A DNA stretch of 27,094 nucleotides from an uncultured Verrucomicrobiales bacterium (GTDB lineage: Bacteria > Verrucomicrobiota > Verrucomicrobiia > Verrucomicrobiales > Akkermansiaceae): assembly GCA_937916135.1 (NCBI GenBank), contig CALFTQ010000174.1, positions 1 through 27,094 of the forward strand, in the 5' to 3' direction. Shown in pieces: positions 23,736 to 27,094 of the stretch. Both the position numbers and the translations under genes were made by a program. The notes below the pieces were generated by a model, which ran no database searches, was not told the origin of the DNA, and saw only the letters and a program-made list of their open reading frames with translations. Within the stretch, counting starts at the first letter, position 1; each line of letters starts with the position of its first letter.

Positions 23736-23751
23736 AGAAGGGGAGGGGGAA

Positions 23752-26259
23752 TCAGGCATTCTTTTTCTTCTTCCTTTTCTTCTTCTTCTTTTTCTTTTTG
23801 CTTTTCTTTGCGGTATTGCCGGAATCTGCGCTGTCAGGAATCACTTTTGTTTTCCGGCCATTGACCACCACGGTAACCGGCTCGCTGTTGTTTGATTTGG
23901 AGGTGATGGCGTAGTGGGTCACGCGGCCATCTCTCCAGGCTATGTCGATGGTGAGGTCGCCGCGTGCGCGGATGCCGTTCACGTAGCCGTTTTTCCAGGC
24001 TTCGGGCAGAGCCGGGAGGAGTTCAACCTGCCCGGCGTGGCTCTGCACCAGCATTTCGCTCATGCCACCGGTCATGCCGTAGGTGCCGTCCATCTGCATG
24101 GGCGGGTGGTTGCCGAAGAGGTTGTCCAGTACATTGTAGCGGATGTAGCTCTGCACCATTTCGTAGGCGTTATCCGTTTTCCCCAGCCGGGCCCAGAGCG
24201 CAGTGCGCCACGGCCAGGTCCAGCTGCGCCGGTTGTCGCCGCTGAGCCCGCGCAGTTCCAGGCTTCTGGCTGCTGCCTTTGCCAGCTCGGGGGTTTTTGC
24301 CAATGAAATGGAGGTACCGGGGAACACGCCGATGAGGTGGGAGGTGTGGCGGTGGCCGGTGACCATGTCCGGGCGGTCGATAATCCACTCCTGCAGGTAG
24401 CCGCCATCTGCCACCCGGTTGGGCACCAGGCGGTCGCGCAGGGAAATGAGTTTTCTGGCCCAAGTGGAATCTACCCCCAGTTCCGCAGCGGCTTTGGCGG
24501 TGTTATCGAAAAGCTCCCAGATGAGTTGCTGGTCGTGCATGACGCCATCTTCATCCGGCCCGTGCTCGTGGGACCAGCTGTTCGGGGAAACCAGGGAGCC
24601 TGCTTTGATATCTTTGAGCTCCGGGTACTGGCTGACATCCAGTTTCTTGCCGTTGGACATGAGCCCCTCACCGCCTTTGCCGACTTCTTTGAGATAGCTT
24701 TCCCAGAAGGCGCAGATGTTTTTCAACAGGGGATAACCGACGTTCCTGAGGTATTCCTTATCGTGAGTGAAGGTGTAGTGATCCCAGATGTGCAGGGCAT
24801 ACCAGGCGTTCACGGGTGGGTTCCATTTTACCCAGCCGCCGGCCCCCCAGGGGTTCTGGGAAATGCGTGTGGTCCAGCCGTTTACGGTGGGGCCGAAGTG
24901 CTTGCGGGTCATATCAGTCAGGGGCTTTTCCATAGCCTTCATGAAATCGATGAAGGGCATGTGGCATTCGGAAAGGTTGCCGACTTCTGCACCCCAGTAG
25001 CACATCTGCAGGTTGATATTATTGTGATAGTCGCACGCCCAGGCGGCGTGCACCTTATCGTTCCAGATGCCTTGCAGGTTTACCGGCAGATTGCCGGGGC
25101 GGGAACCGCTGATGAGCACATAGCGACCATACTGGTAGATGGTGGCCTCCAGCTCCGGGTCTTCCGCATCGTCCTTGTAGGCTTCGATTCGTTCATCTGT
25201 CGGGAGCTGTGCCGTGTCCTCATCCGTCTTGCCAAGATTCAGGCTCAGTCGGTTGAAGAGCCTCTTGTAGTGCGCCTTGTGGGCTTTTCTCAGTTCTGCA
25301 TAGTTTTTCTCCAGTGCATCTGCCAGTATTTTCCTGTTAGTGGCAGCCGGGTCCTTTCCTTTCCAGTTGCTGGCAAAGTCCATCTTATAATCCGTCGCCA
25401 GCGAGACGTAAACGATGATGGCTTCTGCGCCTTCCACTTCGATGTAGGGCATGTTGTCCGCCTCGTACTGAGCCTTCATGGAATCTGCACCTTTCAGGGA
25501 GATGTATTGCGGTACCGGTACCGCTCCGGCTTTGCCCCTGACTTTCACTTCACCGCCCTTGGCTTTGACGTGCAGCCTTCCTTCAAACTTCTGCCCATTA
25601 ATCAGGGTGCCGCTCATGACCAGGCCATTCTTCTGCTTGCTGTATGAAACCGAATGGTTGGGAGTGAGGGCAATTTTTACGTTGAATCCATGGGGGGCAT
25701 CCGTCCGAGCCATGTAGACGAGCACGTTGTCTGGCTCGCTCACAAAGCATTCGCGCTCGTGTTCGTTGCCATCATTCGTGAAAGAAACCCGGGCAATGCC
25801 ATCCCGCAGGTCGAGAGAGCGCATGTAATCCTTTGTTTCCCCTTCCAATTCGAAGTCAATATAGAGATTGCCGAAGGGCTGGTAGGAGCCGAACTGGTTC
25901 TTGTTGGCTATGGGGCCGTATGAGTAACCGCTGCCATTGCCCGGCAGGTTGGGGCCACCGGACCAGAGACTGACTTCGTTCAGGTTGACGCGTTCCCGTC
26001 TGTCACCGCCGAAAACGGTGCCACCTACGCGGCCATTGCCCACCGGCAGGGATTGAGATTCCCACGGATCCCTGGCGGGCTTGCCCGGCTTGTTGCGGGC
26101 TTCAGACTCGCCCGCGGCCCAGGGAAGCACAGCGGGCTGCACAACGGCTGGCTGCCTGTACCAAAGGTAATTCTGGGTGGGCAGGGCGTCCTCCTCTGCC
26201 CGGAGCGGGGTGAGATGCAGGCTCAGTATTGCTGCAGAGGCGTATATGAAATGTTTCAT
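23752..26259 (-). CDS. Secreted GH95 alpha-L-fucosidase with lysine-rich tail
   Basis: This 835-aa enzyme has a signal peptide (MKHFIYASAAILSLHLTPLRA). Family GH95 inverting fucosidases remove alpha-1,2-linked L-fucose from host glycans such as mucin and milk oligosaccharides. The N-terminal signature is SLPVGNGRVGGTVFGG and VNLNEVSLWSGGP. The (alpha/alpha)6 barrel carries HNNINLQM with Asn414 and Asn416, SHEHGP with Glu565, and MDGTYG with Asp724. By position these correspond to the Asn421/Asn423, Glu566 and Asp766 set known from bifidobacterial AfcA. One change stands out: the residue before Glu565 is His. The last 18 residues are almost all Lys (KKSKKKKKKKK, RKKKKNA), outside the fold. The gene starts 10 bases after the FHA gene ends, so the two may share a transcript. 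The substrate could also be L-galactoside, since GH95 contains such members. Confidence 0.92.
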   Translation of the reverse strand: MKHFIYASAAILSLHLTPLRAEEDALPTQNYLWYRQPAVVQPAVLPWAAGESEARNKPGKPARDPWESQSLPVGNGRVGGTVFGGDRRERVNLNEVSLWSGGPNLPGNGSGYSYGPIANKNQFGSYQPFGNLYIDFELEGETKDYMRSLDLRDGIARVSFTNDGNEHERECFVSEPDNVLVYMARTDAPHGFNVKIALTPNHSVSYSKQKNGLVMSGTLINGQKFEGRLHVKAKGGEVKVRGKAGAVPVPQYISLKGADSMKAQYEADNMPYIEVEGAEAIIVYVSLATDYKMDFASNWKGKDPAATNRKILADALEKNYAELRKAHKAHYKRLFNRLSLNLGKTDEDTAQLPTDERIEAYKDDAEDPELEATIYQYGRYVLISGSRPGNLPVNLQGIWNDKVHAAWACDYHNNINLQMCYWGAEVGNLSECHMPFIDFMKAMEKPLTDMTRKHFGPTVNGWTTRISQNPWGAGGWVKWNPPVNAWYALHIWDHYTFTHDKEYLRNVGYPLLKNICAFWESYLKEVGKGGEGLMSNGKKLDVSQYPELKDIKAGSLVSPNSWSHEHGPDEDGVMHDQQLIWELFDNTAKAAAELGVDSTWARKLISLRDRLVPNRVADGGYLQEWIIDRPDMVTGHRHTSHLIGVFPGTSISLAKTPELAKAAARSLELRGLSGDNRRSWTWPWRTALWARLGKTDNAYEMVQSYIRYNVLDNLFGNHPPMQMDGTYGMTGGMSEMLVQSHAGQVELLPALPEAWKNGYVNGIRARGDLTIDIAWRDGRVTHYAITSKSNNSEPVTVVVNGRKTKVIPDSADSGNTAKKSKKKKKKKKRKKKKNA

Positions 26260-26269
26260 TCGATGTATA

Positions 26270-26965
26270 TCAGATAAATTGAACCTGCAAGGAAATTTGT
26301 CCGAGCGTGAGCGTATCGCCGTCCTGCAGGGGGCAGCAATTGTCGTACGGAGAAAGGGGGGTGCCGTTAATGGAAGTTCCGTTGGTAGAGCCCATGTCGC
26401 TTACTGTAAGTCCTTGTTCGTTGAGAGCAAAGCGAACATGGGCGCGGGAAACGCTTGAATCCTGTAGCTCCACATTAGCCACTCCCGGGTCTCGCCCCAG
26501 GATGATTCCGTTTTCTTTTGCAATTTCGGAGAAAGGTATCCTCTGTTCCCATGGTGTGCTGTCCGGCAGCAGCCCGATAAGCCGCAATTCCGTAGCAACG
26601 GGGGGCTGTTCATTATAGACGGCTTCAGCCGGGAGGGGGGCTTGCGCATCCTCCAACCCGCTGCTCAACTCCCATTTGTTACGAAGTGCGTGGTAAGGCG
26701 GCAGAGATTGGAGATAGATATCTCCGGTTTCCTGGGAAATTTCGGCCTCGTGAGGCTGCGGAGGCGTGGAAATGGGGATGGGCGTATCCCATGCAGGGGC
26801 CAGGGGAACCTCCCGCCCGGTGGCTGGCGAGTGTCCGTCATTCATTCGAGCTCGCAGAATGGCGATGGCAGACTGCACGCCTGCCAGCTCGCTTTCAAGC
26901 TCCCGGGCCCGGGTTTCCAGCTCCAGCAGAGTTGCTTCTTCGTTTTCCTGCAAGGGGGAATTCAT
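26270..26965 (-). CDS. FHA-domain protein with N-terminal coiled coil
   Basis: This is a 231-aa protein. The start at 26965 is chosen over a longer upstream frame because a good promoter ends 10 bases before it. Residues about 5-40 are a coiled coil (LLELETRARELESELAGV). Residues 41-150 are Pro-rich and probably disordered, with a short LIGLLP segment. Residues 153-231 are a forkhead-associated domain with the expected phospho-threonine-binding residues: ILGRDP, VSRAHVRF (Ser and His) and STNGTSINGT. It should bind phosphorylated partners of a Ser/Thr kinase; no kinase or phosphatase is seen in the window. It lacks a TM segment. The link to the fucosidase downstream is positional only. Confidence 0.87.
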   Translation of the reverse strand: MNSPLQENEEATLLELETRARELESELAGVQSAIAILRARMNDGHSPATGREVPLAPAWDTPIPISTPPQPHEAEISQETGDIYLQSLPPYHALRNKWELSSGLEDAQAPLPAEAVYNEQPPVATELRLIGLLPDSTPWEQRIPFSEIAKENGIILGRDPGVANVELQDSSVSRAHVRFALNEQGLTVSDMGSTNGTSINGTPLSPYDNCCPLQDGDTLTLGQISLQVQFI

Positions 26966-26975
26966 AATACTGGGC

Positions 26976-27004
26976 ATTCTAGCAAAATTGCCACCGATTG
27001 GCAA
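26976..27004 (-). promoter_or_regulatory. Promoter of the FHA gene (leaderless)
   Basis: Read on the minus strand: TTGCCA (26999-27004), a 17-base spacer and TAGAAT (26976-26981), preceded by TGC. Ten bases separate the -10 from the ATG, so the transcript should begin within about five bases of the start codon. Confidence 0.6.
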
Positions 27005-27094
27005 GCCGCAAGTTTTGAATACAGGGCAATGCCACATGCGTGCGCATTGCCTCAAAAAAAATCGAACCCAACGAGGAATCGCCGTTTCGCCGGC

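Noticed and set aside
24337..25647. 436-codon + strand frame opposite the fucosidase
   Set aside because: Antisense shadow of the GH95 gene.
27020..27094. A run of eight A with a weak CGAA/TTCG stem at the right edge, possibly a minus-strand terminator or tRNA end
   Set aside because: The stem is short and imperfect and the T-arm-like TTCGATT does not pair; the edge cuts off any context.

Overview
The window reads like part of the chromosome of a gut-type Verrucomicrobiota, most likely Akkermansia or a close relative. This is inferred from the whole set of genes and no single marker settles it. The supporting signs are a large autotransporter whose signal peptide has the style common in that group, a secreted GH95 alpha-L-fucosidase that fits host-glycan use, several small outer-membrane barrels, and genes that mostly lack a clear Shine-Dalgarno sequence. 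No rRNA, tRNA, CRISPR array or intact transposase was found.

Region 1 (1-8020, + strand) is the downstream end of a surface-polysaccharide locus. It holds a partial gene, an orphan two-TM protein, a Wzx-type flippase, an iron-sulfur protein of the F420 hydrogenase beta family, and three acyltransferase-3 membrane proteins. The first two acyltransferase genes are visibly AT-richer than the third. Two relics of a sequence like the third acyltransferase lie just before the first and second genes, so the array looks like cassettes inserted at, or recombined through, the 5' end of an ancestral acyltransferase gene. The second acyltransferase carries a C9 run directly after its start codon. The third is broken exactly at a G7 run and would be restored to 334 aa by one extra G. 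Together these suggest a phase-variable O-antigen or exopolysaccharide acylation module, with the third gene also translationally coupled to the second.

Region 2 (8021-15506) starts with a 615-base non-coding stretch holding two Fur/PerR-like palindromes 50 bp apart and dispersed short repeats. Next come a small lipoprotein gene that appears leaderless and strong terminators. On the minus strand lie a 1313-aa autotransporter, a 358-aa outer-membrane barrel and a 192-aa outer-membrane barrel. A short relic resembling the C-terminus of an M3 peptidase follows.

Region 3 (15526-19815, minus) is one very large exported peptidase. It has two M16 (insulinase-type) units followed by a C-terminal region with the layout of a C25/clan-CD (gingipain-like) cysteine peptidase.

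Region 4 (20002-22700, + strand) is a tight housekeeping operon: a YqeY-like protein, IspD, an SDR-like NAD(P)-binding protein, and a J-domain/TM/Sel1 protein. A small basic hypothetical protein converges on it from the minus strand.

Region 5 (23282-26965) holds a 292-bp MITE with perfect 16-bp terminal inverted repeats and a 9-bp target duplication. On the minus strand an FHA-domain gene leads into the GH95 fucosidase, which ends in an unusual lysine-rich tail.
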